A DNA stretch of 64,000 bases from Streptomyces humidus (GTDB lineage Bacteria > Actinomycetota > Actinomycetes > Streptomycetales > Streptomycetaceae). Positions 25,084-32,804 of this stretch are shown here, in pieces. Where the stretch lies: NCBI RefSeq assembly GCF_014649655.1, contig NZ_BMTL01000006.1, forward strand, positions 62,001 to 126,000, in the 5' to 3' direction. A program made the translations under genes and the position numbers. How positions within the stretch are numbered: position 1 is the first letter of the stretch; each line of letters starts with the position of its first letter. The notes under the pieces were generated by a model that did not search any database, was not told where the DNA came from, and saw only the letters and a program-made list of their open reading frames with translations.

Positions 25084-25944
25084 ATGTCCAGCTCGACGCT
25101 CCCGCCCGCCTTCGGCACCCGCCTCGGCGCCGCGGCTCTCACGGTGCTCGCCGCGGCGGGGTCCACCTTCCTCGCGGCACCGTCCGCCGCGGCCGTAGAG
25201 GGGGATGCCGGCGACATCCGGATCCACCGCGAGCAGGTCCCCCCCGGCGTCTCCAAGGACGACCCGGTGGCCTGCCGGTTCTACCTCGACGCCGCCAACT
25301 TCGGCGAGCTCAAGACCATCGGCTATGAGATCAAGGCGCGACCCCCGGCCTCCGACACGGCCACGGTGAGCGGCACCATCGCGCTGACCGACGGGGCCGG
25401 GCACACCGCCACGCTGGGGCTGGCCGAGGGGTCGTACACGCTCCAGTGGCCCAACCCGGCCTCCCCGGGCGTACCCCCGCTCACGCCCAAGACGAAGATC
25501 TTCAAGATCAACTGCCCCGAGGGCCAGCGCGGCCACGAGGGCCCCAACCGGCCGATCGCCGACGACGGGCGCGAGAACGCCGCCCAGAACGGTCCGAGCG
25601 GCCCGAACGGCGGCGGTCCGAACGGCGGCGGCCGGGAGGGCAACGAGCAGGGCGCCAACGGCCAGAGCGGAAACGCTCAGAGCGCCAACGGCCAGAGCGC
25701 CAACGGCCAGAGCGGGAACGGCCAGAGCGGGAACGGCCAGAGCGCCAACGGCCAGGGCGGCGGCTGGAGCGGTGAGAAGGGCGGCGGCGGTCCGGAGGGC
25801 GGCGTGCACGCCGGCGGCGGCGGCCTCGCCGACGCCTCGCACTCCTTCACCCCGCTGGCGGGGGCCGCGGCCGTCGGCCTGGTGGCCCTCGGCGGCGTCG
25901 CCTACGTCCGGTTGACCCGTCGGCGCAACCATGGTGCCGCGTAG
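25084..25944 (+). CDS. Surface protein with Asn-Gly-Gln-Ser repeats, partner of class F sortase
   Basis: 286 residues. A Sec signal (LGAAALTVLAAAGSTFLAAPSAAA) precedes a beta-rich domain of about 130 residues with two Cys (VACRFYLD and KINCPEG). Then comes a low-complexity region of NGQSAN/NGQSGN repeats, matched in the DNA by a 15-bp tandem unit around 25650-25760. A C-terminal membrane span and basic tail (PLAGAAAVGLVALGGVAYVR, then RLTRRRNHGAA) finish it. No LPxTG or LAxTG motif is visible before the span. It overlaps the sortase gene by 14 bp. The ATG at 25084 is favoured because GGAGG lies 7 bp upstream; an ATG at 25078 is too close. Confidence 0.82.
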   Translation: MSSSTLPPAFGTRLGAAALTVLAAAGSTFLAAPSAAAVEGDAGDIRIHREQVPPGVSKDDPVACRFYLDAANFGELKTIGYEIKARPPASDTATVSGTIALTDGAGHTATLGLAEGSYTLQWPNPASPGVPPLTPKTKIFKINCPEGQRGHEGPNRPIADDGRENAAQNGPSGPNGGGPNGGGREGNEQGANGQSGNAQSANGQSANGQSGNGQSGNGQSANGQGGGWSGEKGGGGPEGGVHAGGGGLADASHSFTPLAGAAAVGLVALGGVAYVRLTRRRNHGAA

Positions 25945-26614
25945 GCGCGTACGCAGGCCCTGGTACCGGACGCGTGCCTTTCGCCTCACCAGGACGGCCG
26001 TGTTCACGGTCGTCCTGGTGACGGTCGGAGTCCGGTGCGGGGGGCACGAGGCTCCGGGCGCCGCGGCCCGGGCGGCGGCAGCCTCCGCCGACGGGGAAGG
26101 CGACCGGACGGAAGGTAAGCAGGGGGCCGGGCGGCCCGGGCCCGCGCCACGTCCGCTGCCCCGGTCTCCGGCGACCACTCTGCGCGTGCCCTCCCTGGGC
26201 ATCGACGCGCCGATCGTCCCGCTCCGGCTCGGCCCCGGCCGGCACCTCGGGACGCCGCCGGTCGACGACCCCGAACTCGTCGGCTGGTACGCGGGGGGTC
26301 CGACGCCGGGGGAGCGGGGCACGGCCGTCGCCGTCGGCCATCGCGACACCAAGACCGGCCCCGCGGTCTTCGCCGGCCTCGCGCGCGTGGCGCGCGGAGC
26401 CCGGATCGAAGCGCGGCGCGCCGACGGCCGCACCGCCGTCTACACCGTGGACCGGGTACGGGTCTTCGACAAGGCCGGCTTCCCGGACAAGGAGGTGTAC
26501 GGTCCGAGCAAGCGGCCCGAGCTCAGGGTCCTCACCTGCGGGGGACTCTTCCGCCGCGCTACGGGCTACACCAGCAACGTCGTCGTCTTCGCCCATCTGA
26601 CGCAGACCCGCTGA
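25931..26614 (+). CDS. Class F sortase
   Basis: 227 residues: an N-terminal membrane anchor (TRTAVFTVVLVTVGV) within a basic start, a Pro/Ala linker, then the sortase beta-barrel from PATTLRVPSLGIDAPIVPL. Catalytic residues are visible as His in AVGHRDTKTGPAVF (about residue 137), Cys in LRVLTCGGLF (about 203) and Arg in RRATGYTSNVV. The KTGPAVFAGL and KEVYGPSKRPELRVLTCGG stretches are class F signatures. Sortases join surface proteins to peptidoglycan; the overlapping upstream gene is the natural candidate substrate although it lacks a canonical sorting motif. Confidence 0.93.
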   Translation: MVPRRRVRRPWYRTRAFRLTRTAVFTVVLVTVGVRCGGHEAPGAAARAAAASADGEGDRTEGKQGAGRPGPAPRPLPRSPATTLRVPSLGIDAPIVPLRLGPGRHLGTPPVDDPELVGWYAGGPTPGERGTAVAVGHRDTKTGPAVFAGLARVARGARIEARRADGRTAVYTVDRVRVFDKAGFPDKEVYGPSKRPELRVLTCGGLFRRATGYTSNVVVFAHLTQTR

Positions 26615-27399
26615 CGGGCCGCCGGCCATGATTTCGTCCGTCCGCGAGGCGACGGCGATCCGCCGGGAGCCGTCCTCGGCGGCCGCGCCCGAGGTGACCT
26701 GCACCTGGACGCCGCCACGGTCCGGGGCGCGCAGGCCCGCGGCCCGGCAACCGGGGAACCGGGCGGTCCGGTCTCTCCGTCGACCAGGTGTGCGGCCTGC
26801 TCCGGGCCCCTGGACGGGCCGACGACGATCAGCCTCGGCAAGCGCCCCGCGGCTGTCCGGGCCCTGCGGACCACGGGCTGCCGCGGGTGCGACAGGGACG
26901 CGAGGTGATCGTCGGGCTGCCCCAGGCGGCCTGCGACCGCATGCGGGCAGGCAAGGGCGAGCGGGCAGCGGTGATCTTCTGACGGCGTGCGTCGGGGACC
27001 GGCCCGCCGCTCCCGCGGCAGGCGGACCCCGCGGCCGCCCTCCGTGCGGCATCGCGCAGACGCCTCGCGGCGCCGCCGAGCCGTACAGCGGCCGCCCGAG
27101 CGCCGGCGCCCCGGGGCGAGTACGCGTCCCCGGGGTCGCGGATCGAGACGACACGTCGACGCGGCCGGACCTGCGAGCCGGGCCTGCGAGCCGGGTTGGC
27201 CCGCCTGGTGGCCGGGCCCGCTCGTCGGGGCAGTGCCGGCGGCGAGGCGGCCCGAGTCCCGGCGGGGCCGGCCCGGCGAGCGCGGCCGGCCCCGGCGCCC
27301 GTGCGTCCCGGTGATCATCCGCGTGTGCGTCGCCCGCGTGGTCCGGCACGCGGGCCCGGTGCTTCGACGGGCGCCGAACCGTGCTCGCCCCGCCTCCCC
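26615..27399. other. Gene-poor 785-bp region, probable gene-decay sequence
   Basis: No frame here gives a recognisable full protein or clear start, and the high GC leaves many open frames by chance. The left part (about 26628-26760, minus strand) may preserve the end of a MaoC-like gene and is listed separately. From 26770 to 27399 I see nothing convincing; a 64-residue open frame at 26788-26982 has no family resemblance. The segment TGGTCCGGCACGCGGG at about 27339 recurs at about 31855, hinting that both gene-poor stretches share ancestry. Confidence 0.5.
26628..26760 (-). pseudogene. Possible MaoC dehydratase C-terminal remnant
   Basis: Read on the minus strand, the frame ending near 26628 gives GGVQVQVTSGAAAEDGSRR then IAVASRTDEIM. 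This lines up with the intact MaoC end [18 protein letters not shown] then [13 protein letters not shown]. At DNA level a 14-bp ACCTGGACGCCGCC core is shared, with weaker similarity on both sides. There is no start codon or body of the gene. Chance similarity in GC-rich DNA is not excluded. Confidence 0.35.
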
Positions 27400-28032
27400 C
27401 TACGGCAGCTGCTCGAACTGCCGGGCGAGCCCGTCCAGCAGGGCCGTCAGACCGGTCTCGAAGGCCCGCTCGTCGATCTTCTCCTGCTGGTCGGCGAGCA
27501 GGTGGGCCTGGCCGAGGTGCGGATAGTCGGCGGGGTCGTACGCGCTCACGTCGTCGACGAAGCCGCCGGCGAACGAGCCGAGCGCGGAGCCCATGACGAA
27601 GTACCGCATCAGCGCGCCGATGGAGGTGGCCTGCGCGGGCGGCCAGCCGGCGCGCACCATCGCGCCGTACGCGGCGTCGGCCAGCCGCAGCCCGGCGGGA
27701 CGCCGGCCGGGACCGCGGGCGAGCACCGGAACGATGTTGGGATGGTCGCGCAGGGCGGCGCGGTAGGAGACCGCCCAGTCGTGCAGCGCGGTGCGCCACT
27801 CGCGGTCGTCCTCGAACATCGAGAGATCGACCTGGGCGCTCACCGAGTCGGCCACGGCCTCCAGGATCTCGTCCTTCGTGCGGAAGTGGTTGTACAGCGA
27901 GGGCCCGCTGACCCCGAGTTCGGCGGCGAGCCGGCGCGTGGAGACGGCCGCGAGCCCTTCCGCGTCCACGAGCGCCCGTGCGGCCTGGACGATCCGGTCG
28001 GTGCTGAGAAGGGGCTTGCGCGGTCGGGCCAT
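27400..28032 (-). CDS. TetR family transcriptional regulator (TetR_C-like)
   Basis: About 210 residues starting MARPRKPLLSTDRIVQAARA; an ATG three codons upstream (28041) is also possible and neither has a clear ribosome binding site. The HTH is VSTRRLLAAELGVSGPSLYN-like (actual RRLAAELGVSGPSLYNHFRT). The C-terminal domain (ALHDWAVSYRAALRDHPNIV, then MRYFVMGSALGSFAGGF) resembles the classical TetR_C ligand pocket. It is divergent from the acyl-CoA dehydrogenase at 28109, with a TAGCA-G-TGCTA palindrome in the 70-bp gap, so it very likely represses that promoter as well as its own. Confidence 0.9.
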   Translation of the reverse strand: MARPRKPLLSTDRIVQAARALVDAEGLAAVSTRRLAAELGVSGPSLYNHFRTKDEILEAVADSVSAQVDLSMFEDDREWRTALHDWAVSYRAALRDHPNIVPVLARGPGRRPAGLRLADAAYGAMVRAGWPPAQATSIGALMRYFVMGSALGSFAGGFVDDVSAYDPADYPHLGQAHLLADQQEKIDERAFETGLTALLDGLARQFEQLP

Positions 28033-28063
28033 GGCGCACATAGTAGGGCTGCGCCATGGAAAC

Positions 28064-28074
28064 TAGCAGTGCTA
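28064..28074. promoter_or_regulatory. TetR operator candidate TAGCA-G-TGCTA
   Basis: An 11-bp perfect odd palindrome (arms 28064-28068 and 28070-28074) with near-symmetric flanks, sitting in the AT-rich middle of the divergent TetR/acyl-CoA dehydrogenase promoter region, where the following CTAATTTAAT stretch could supply the -10 element. Confidence 0.55.
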
Positions 28075-28108
28075 ATTTAATGTGGAACTTCGTCGGTGAG
28101 GTGATCTC

Positions 28109-29263
28109 GTGGTGAATCTGGGGCTCAGCGAGGAGCAGGTGGCCGTCCAGCGGCTCGCCAGGGACTTCGTGGACCGTGAGATCGCCCCCCACGTGGTCGC
28201 CTGGGACCGGGCCGAGGAGGTCGACCGGTCCATCGTGGCGAAACTCGGCAAGATCGGTTTCCTCGGCCTGACCGTCGACGAGGAGTACGGCGGCTCGGGC
28301 GGCGACCATCTCGCCTACTGCCTGGTCACGGAGGAGCTGGGCCGCGGGGACTCGTCCGTGCGCGGGATCGTGTCCGTCTCCCTGGGGCTGGTCGCCAAGA
28401 CCGTCGCGGCCTGGGGCAGCGAGGAGCAGAAACGCCGTTGGCTGCCGGGGCTGACGTCCGGCGAGTACGTGGGCTGCTTCGGACTGACGGAACCCGGCAC
28501 GGGCTCGGACGCCGGGAACCTCGCCACCCGCGCGGTCCGCGACGGCGGCGACTACGTCGTCAACGGCGTCAAGACGTTCATCACCAACGGCACCTGGGCC
28601 GACGTCGTCCTGCTCTTCGCCCGCTCGACCGACGCCCCGGGCCACAAGGGCGTCTCCGCGTTCCTGGTCCCCACCGACACCCCCGGCCTGACCCGCCGCG
28701 CCATCCACGGCAAGCTCGGACTGCGCGGCCAGGCGACCGCCGAACTGGTCCTGGAGGACGTCCGCATACCCGCCTCCGCGCTGCTGGCGCCCGAGGGCAA
28801 GGGGTTCTCCGTCGCGATGTCGGCCCTGGCCAAGGGGCGGATGTCGGTCGCCGCGGGCTGCGTCGGCATCGCGCAGGCAGCCCTGGACGCGGCGGTGCGG
28901 TACGCGGGCGAGCGCGAGCAGTTCGGCAGGACCATCGCCCATCACCAGCTGATCCAGGAGCTGATCAGCGACATCGCGGTCGACGTGGACGCGGCCCGGC
29001 TGCTGACCTGGCGGGTCGCCGACCTGATCGACCGCGGCCTGCCCTTCGCCACCGAGTCCTCCAAGGCCAAGCTCTTCGCCTCGGAGGCCGCCGTGCGCGC
29101 CGCGAACAACGCCCTCCAGGTCTTCGGCGGCTACGGCTACATCGACGAGTACCCGGCGGGCAAACTGCTGCGCGACGCCCGGGTGATGACCCTTTACGAG
29201 GGCACCAGCCAGATCCAGAGGCTCGTCATCGGGCGGTCGCTGACCGGGGTTTCGGCGTTCTGA
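28109..29263 (+). CDS. Acyl-CoA dehydrogenase
   Basis: 384 residues, the normal length of FAD-dependent acyl-CoA dehydrogenases, which introduce a trans-2,3 double bond into acyl-CoA. Motifs in order: [20 protein letters not shown], the FAD-contact [52 protein letters not shown] and the C-terminal [20 protein letters not shown]. The catalytic Glu lies in [17 protein letters not shown], which resembles short/branched-chain and isovaleryl-type enzymes. The start is GTG at 28109 ([10 protein letters not shown]). The divergent TetR is its probable regulator. Confidence 0.95.
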   Translation: MVNLGLSEEQVAVQRLARDFVDREIAPHVVAWDRAEEVDRSIVAKLGKIGFLGLTVDEEYGGSGGDHLAYCLVTEELGRGDSSVRGIVSVSLGLVAKTVAAWGSEEQKRRWLPGLTSGEYVGCFGLTEPGTGSDAGNLATRAVRDGGDYVVNGVKTFITNGTWADVVLLFARSTDAPGHKGVSAFLVPTDTPGLTRRAIHGKLGLRGQATAELVLEDVRIPASALLAPEGKGFSVAMSALAKGRMSVAAGCVGIAQAALDAAVRYAGEREQFGRTIAHHQLIQELISDIAVDVDAARLLTWRVADLIDRGLPFATESSKAKLFASEAAVRAANNALQVFGGYGYIDEYPAGKLLRDARVMTLYEGTSQIQRLVIGRSLTGVSAF

Positions 29264-29337
29264 GCCGGAGCACCTGAGTACGTGTCTGAGTAGGTGCGCG
29301 GAGGTGGCGGGGACCGCCTCCGCCGAAGCTTGTCCCC

Positions 29338-29625
29338 ATGAGTGACACACCGGTCAAGCATCAGAGCACGGCGGCGTTCTACGGACAGGCCGTCGCCTCC
29401 TTCGGCATCGCGATCGCGGCCACCGCGATCGGCATCTACAACCTCCACACCGACGCCTGGGTGCGCGGGTTCCTGGCGATCGCCGTCCTGTACCTCGTGA
29501 CCTCCGCCTTCACGCTGGCGAAGGTGATCCGCGACCGTCAGGAGGCCGGGCAGATCGTGAGCCGGGTGGACCAGGCCCGCCTGGAGAAGCTCCTCGCCGA
29601 CCACGACCCCTTCGAGAAGATCTGA
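29338..29625 (+). CDS. YiaA/YiaB-family two-helix membrane protein
   Basis: 95 residues: a short cytosolic start (MSDTPVKHQSTAAFYGQAV), two membrane helices (ASFGIAIAATAIGIYNL and GFLAIAVLYLVTSAFTLA) and a charged C-terminal tail. Length and the F/Y-rich first helix fit the YiaA/B inner-membrane family (pfam YiaAB). No known activity. It lies 74 bp after the acyl-CoA dehydrogenase, and the region upstream of the next TetR begins right after its stop. Confidence 0.88.
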   Translation: MSDTPVKHQSTAAFYGQAVASFGIAIAATAIGIYNLHTDAWVRGFLAIAVLYLVTSAFTLAKVIRDRQEAGQIVSRVDQARLEKLLADHDPFEKI

Positions 29626-29634
29626 GCAGGCACA

Positions 29635-29650
29635 CTAAGCGGCCGCTCAC
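29635..29650. promoter_or_regulatory. Imperfect CTAAGC-GGCC-GCTCAC palindrome upstream of TetR gene
   Basis: CTAAGC (29635-29640) and GCTCAC (29645-29650) form an imperfect inverted repeat with 4-bp spacing, 48 bp before the TetR ATG. The left half is identical to that of the perfect site at 30867-30882 in the facing MaoC promoter, pointing to one repressor for both. Confidence 0.5.
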
Positions 29651-29697
29651 CTTCGGCGGTATGGTGGAGCTCCTGTATCGAGAGGGGCGGACCAGCG

Positions 29698-30324
29698 ATG
29701 AGTGCGGCGGAGGAGACGGCCGGCGGCGAGATCGAGCCGTGGGACGAGGTCACCCCTGACGCGGCGCGGCGACTGCTGGTCGCCGCCGTGGAGGCCTTCG
29801 CCGAGCGCGGCTACCACGCGACGACGACCCGGGACATCGCGGGCCGTGCGGGCATGAGCCCGGCCGCCCTCTACATCCACTACAAGACCAAGGAAGAGCT
29901 GCTGCACCGCATCAGCCGGATCGGCCACGACCGCGCGCTGGACATCCTGCGCACGGCGGCCGCGGGCGAGGGCGACGCCACCCGGCGGCTCGCCGATGCC
30001 GTCAGCTCGTTCGTCCGCTGGCACGCCGGGCGGCGCACCACGGCCCGGGTCGTCCAGTACGAACTGGACGCGCTCGGCCCCGAGGCCCGCGCCGAGATCC
30101 TCGACCTGCGCCGGCAGGTCGACGCCGAGGTGCGCGGCATCATCGAAGAGGGTGCGGCCACGGGTGAGTTCGACGTGCCGGACGTGCACGGCACGACCCT
30201 CGCCGTGCTGTCCCTCTGCATCGACGTGGCCCGCTGGTTCAACGTCGACGGCCCCCGCACGCCCGAGGAGGTCGGCGCGCTGTACGCCGACCTCGTGCTG
30301 CGGATGGTGGGCGCGGCGAAGTAG
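29698..30324 (+). CDS. TetR family transcriptional regulator
   Basis: 208 residues. HTH: ARRLLVAAVEAFAERGYHAT, then DIAGRAGMSPAALYIHYKTKEEL, followed by a TetR_C ligand domain. A charged 15-residue extension (MSAAEETAGGEIEPWDEVT) precedes the HTH. It is convergent with the MaoC gene, and matching palindromes in front of both suggest autoregulation plus control of MaoC, perhaps in response to an acyl-CoA. This TetR-MaoC arrangement is familiar from actinobacterial fatty-acid loci. Confidence 0.92.
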   Translation: MSAAEETAGGEIEPWDEVTPDAARRLLVAAVEAFAERGYHATTTRDIAGRAGMSPAALYIHYKTKEELLHRISRIGHDRALDILRTAAAGEGDATRRLADAVSSFVRWHAGRRTTARVVQYELDALGPEARAEILDLRRQVDAEVRGIIEEGAATGEFDVPDVHGTTLAVLSLCIDVARWFNVDGPRTPEEVGALYADLVLRMVGAAK

Positions 30325-30354
30325 CCGCGCCGCCGCGGCGGCCGCCGCCCGGGC

Positions 30355-30816
30355 TCAGAGGTAGTACCGGGAGACCGACTCCGCCACGCACACCGGCTTG
30401 TCCCCGCCCTCGCGCTCCACCGTGAAGGCGACGGCGACCTGGACGCCGCCGGTCACGTCCTCGACGCCGGTGATCGTCGCTGTCGCGCGCAGCCGCGAGC
30501 CGACCGGGACGGGCGCCGGGAAACGTACCTTGTTCGTCCCGTAGTTGACGCCCATCTTCACGTTCTCGACCGTGATCAGCTGCGGGCCGAAGAGAGGCAG
30601 CAGGGAGAGAGTGAGATAGCCGTGCGCGATGGTCGTGCCGAAGGGGCCGGCGGCGGCCTTCTCCGGGTCGACATGGATCCACTGGTGGTCGCCGGTGGCC
30701 TCCGCGAAGAGGTCGATCCGCTTCTGGTCGACCTGGACCCAGTCGGTGTACCCCAGTTGCTCGCCCACCGCCGCCTTCAGGTCGTCGGCGGACGTGAAGA
30801 TCCTCGGCTCTGCCAT
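30355..30816 (-). CDS. MaoC/NodN-like (R)-specific enoyl-CoA hydratase
   Basis: 153 residues, a single hot-dog domain. The hydratase signature [18 protein letters not shown] (catalytic Asp and His) and [19 protein letters not shown] are intact, as is [14 protein letters not shown] near the end. These enzymes hydrate trans-2-enoyl-CoA to the (R)-3-hydroxy form. The ATG at 30816 gives [21 protein letters not shown] perfect CTAAGC-GACT-GCTTAG operator lies about 50 bp upstream, and the facing TetR at 29698 is the likely repressor. A partial copy of its 5' end appears at 31726-31764. Confidence 0.95.
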   Translation of the reverse strand: MAEPRIFTSADDLKAAVGEQLGYTDWVQVDQKRIDLFAEATGDHQWIHVDPEKAAAGPFGTTIAHGYLTLSLLPLFGPQLITVENVKMGVNYGTNKVRFPAPVPVGSRLRATATITGVEDVTGGVQVAVAFTVEREGGDKPVCVAESVSRYYL

Positions 30817-30866
30817 GTCTGCGGCCCTCTCGCGTCACCGGCTGCCCATGTCACCGCGCCATGGGT

Positions 30867-30882
30867 CTAAGCGACTGCTTAG
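30867..30882. promoter_or_regulatory. TetR operator CTAAGC-GACT-GCTTAG before MaoC gene
   Basis: Perfect 6-bp inverted repeat (30867-30872 and 30877-30882) with a 4-bp spacer, in the short divergent region between the MaoC gene and soxR. The site shares its left arm with the one upstream of the TetR gene at 29698. Confidence 0.65.
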
Positions 30883-30947
30883 CATGGTATGTCGCCGGGT
30901 CGATGTCAACGGACCCGGCGGCGAGCGGGGTGGGTAGGGTTCCGGGG

Positions 30948-31451
30948 GTGCCGCAGATTCCCGGGAAGATCCACGAGCTCACGGTCGGTCAGCTTGCCGC
31001 GCGCAGCGGCGCCGCCGTCTCCGCCTTGCACTTCTACGAGTCCAAGGGCCTGATCAGCAGCCGGCGCACGGCCGGCAACCAACGCCGCTACGACCGCGAC
31101 GCGCTGCGCCGTGTCGCCTTCGTCCGCGCGGCGCAACGGGTCGGCATTCCCCTGGCCACGATCCGCGACGCCCTGGCCGAGCTCCCCGAGGAGCGGACCC
31201 CCACCCGGGAGGACTGGGCCCGCCTCTCCCGGGCGTGGCGCGCGGAACTGGACGAGCGGATCCGGCAGCTCAACCGCCTGAGGGACCACCTCACCGACTG
31301 CATCGGCTGCGGCTGCCTGTCCCTGGCGACCTGTGTCCTGTCCAACCCCGACGACGTGCTCGGCCGACAGGCCTCCGGCTCACGGCTGCTGGTGGAGCGG
31401 AAGGAGTCCGGCGACGGCGTGTGCGAGGGCGGCGCGTGCGGGGGGCGCTGA
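30948..31451 (+). CDS. soxR: Redox-sensitive transcriptional activator SoxR
   Basis: 167 residues, a MerR-type regulator. The HTH begins [20 protein letters not shown] with [19 protein letters not shown]. The [2Fe-2S] ligands are Cys118, Cys121, Cys123 and Cys129 in [12 protein letters not shown], the CX2CXCX5C spacing that defines SoxR. A 35-residue C-terminal tail ([17 protein letters not shown]) follows, as in Streptomyces SoxR, which responds to redox-active pigments such as actinorhodin rather than superoxide. By gene order it equals S. coelicolor SCO1697. The start is GTG at 30948 ([13 protein letters not shown]). Its targets are not visible in this window. Confidence 0.95.
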   Translation: MPQIPGKIHELTVGQLAARSGAAVSALHFYESKGLISSRRTAGNQRRYDRDALRRVAFVRAAQRVGIPLATIRDALAELPEERTPTREDWARLSRAWRAELDERIRQLNRLRDHLTDCIGCGCLSLATCVLSNPDDVLGRQASGSRLLVERKESGDGVCEGGACGGR

Positions 31452-31992
31452 GCCGTCCCGTTCCTGCCCGGCGCCGCCCTCGCGCGTCGGCTGCGCCGCC
31501 CCGCCGGCCGCCCTGCCCCAGGGCGCGGGGTTCCGGCGGTCGACGGCCGGTCGGATCGCCACGCCCTCGCGCGGGCGCGGCCCGCGTCCCGACACCGTCG
31601 CGCGTCCGGTCGCGGTCTCCAGGATCCGCAGGATCCGCTCGCTGCCGTGAGCCCCCCGAACGGGCTGGGGACCAGCGGTAGTCCGCGTCCCGGCAGATGG
31701 GTGGAGACCGGTCGGCGGACCGTGCTCCAGGTCGTCGGCGGACGTGCAGATCCTCGGTTCCGCCCCATGACGTCGAGGCGCGCGCAGACGCCGGCACCCG
31801 CGTGCCCGGGGGTCCGCGCCGTCCGCCCGCGCGGTGGGCCAGGTGCCGTGGGCCTGGTCCGGCACGCGGGGGTACATCCGCCGTCGACGACGGGCCGGGG
31901 AGGACCGTCGCCGGCACCCGGGGCGACCGGCGGAACAGGGGATGCGGCATCCCCGGCGCACCCCGCCGCCGCCCGGTGGCCCCGCCGCGCTC
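31452..31992. other. Gene-poor 541-bp region with MaoC relic
   Basis: No credible full gene. It holds a 39-bp segment closely matching the start of the intact MaoC gene (annotated separately) and weaker, scrambled similarity to the next part of that gene between about 31610 and 31720. The rest is GC-rich sequence with chance open frames. TGGTCCGGCACGCGGG at about 31855 also occurs at about 27339. Confidence 0.55.
31610..31764 (-). pseudogene. Degraded copy of MaoC dehydratase 5' end
   Basis: 31726-31764 matches 30776-30814 of the intact MaoC gene at about 35 of 39 positions, on the same strand. Translated, it reads AEPRICTSADDLE against [13 protein letters not shown]. The initiating Met codon region has decayed (GCCCCAT in place of GCCAT), and beyond the 39-bp block only patchy similarity to the ATGDHQWIH coding stretch remains. 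This is a clear relic of a duplicated gene. Confidence 0.7.
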
Positions 31993-32595
31993 TCAGGCCG
32001 ACATCAGCAGTCGTCCACGCCTGGCGTAGGCCAGGGCCTCGGGGGTGAGGACCGGGCGCGGCACGAGGATCCCGCAGTCCGCGCAGACCGGGCCCGACGA
32101 GGGTTCGTGGTCCAGTTCGTACTTCCAGGGCAGCCGGTCGCCGCCGCACACCGGGCACTCGGCGCCCGGTTCACGCTCCAGCGCGGCGATCAGCCTGCGC
32201 AGCACCTCGGCCAGCGGCTCCCGAGGGTGGACCCGCGGGTCGTCGCACCAGGCGACGCCGAAACCGCCCCAGGTCAGCCGGTGCCAGTCGTCCACGGCGC
32301 CGGGCCTGCGCAGTCCGAGGTGCTTCTCCTTCCTGCGGCGCTCGGCGAACTCGACCTCGTAGGCCAGCCATACGGCCCGTGCCTCCTCCAGTTCGTCCAA
32401 CGCGGCCACGAGCCGCGCCGGATCGGGGGAGCGGTCCTCCGGACCGAACCCGGCCCGCGAGCACAGGTGGTCCCACGTCGCTCTGTGTCCGTAGGGGGCG
32501 AACCGCTCAAGGCACTTGCGCAGGGAGTACCGCCTCAGCGCCAGATCGCAGCGCGAGTCTCGCACCTGTCTCGCCAGACTCCGGAAACCGGCCAT
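31993..32595 (-). CDS. Hypothetical protein with C-terminal zinc ribbon
   Basis: 200 residues, Arg-rich, no signal peptide or membrane span. The first 110 residues are helical (CDLALRRYSLRKCLERFAPY, then LVAALDELEEARAVWLAYE with FAERRRKEKHLGLRR). The C-terminal part has two CxxC pairs, ECPVCGGDRL and PVCADCGILV, expected to bind one zinc. Nucleic-acid binding is a reasonable guess for such a basic zinc-ribbon protein, but no family is recognised. The ATG at 32595 is the first in frame and follows GGAGGTGCAAGGCG. Confidence 0.75.
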   Translation of the reverse strand: MAGFRSLARQVRDSRCDLALRRYSLRKCLERFAPYGHRATWDHLCSRAGFGPEDRSPDPARLVAALDELEEARAVWLAYEVEFAERRRKEKHLGLRRPGAVDDWHRLTWGGFGVAWCDDPRVHPREPLAEVLRRLIAALEREPGAECPVCGGDRLPWKYELDHEPSSGPVCADCGILVPRPVLTPEALAYARRGRLLMSA

Positions 32596-32804
32596 CGCCT
32601 TGCACCTCCGTCACATCTGTACCTGCACTTCGGTCACTTCGGCGTCGTCGTACGGACGTCGTCGAATAGACGTATCGACATCCGATTCGGCTCCATCCGA
32701 TCTCCGACGGCCCCCACCAGCCGAAAACTTGACGCTTGTTCATCTTCAAATTCTGGTGCTACCGGCGGTAACCTTCCGGCCACCCCCATCGCTAGGAGCA
32801 GCCG

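Noticed and set aside
26788..26982. A 64-residue open frame ending DRMRAGKGERAAVIF
   Set aside because: It has no ribosome binding site, no family resemblance, and lies in a stretch that looks like decayed sequence.
25847..29350. A 1,167-codon minus-strand open frame spanning sortase, TetR and dehydrogenase genes
   Set aside because: It is opposite or out of frame to three motif-complete genes. Only the short stretch at 26628-26760 was kept as a possible MaoC relic.
30861..30947. Upstream extension of soxR to an ATG at 30861
   Set aside because: The extension covers the MaoC operator region, has no SoxR similarity, and the GTG at 30948 gives the conserved start.
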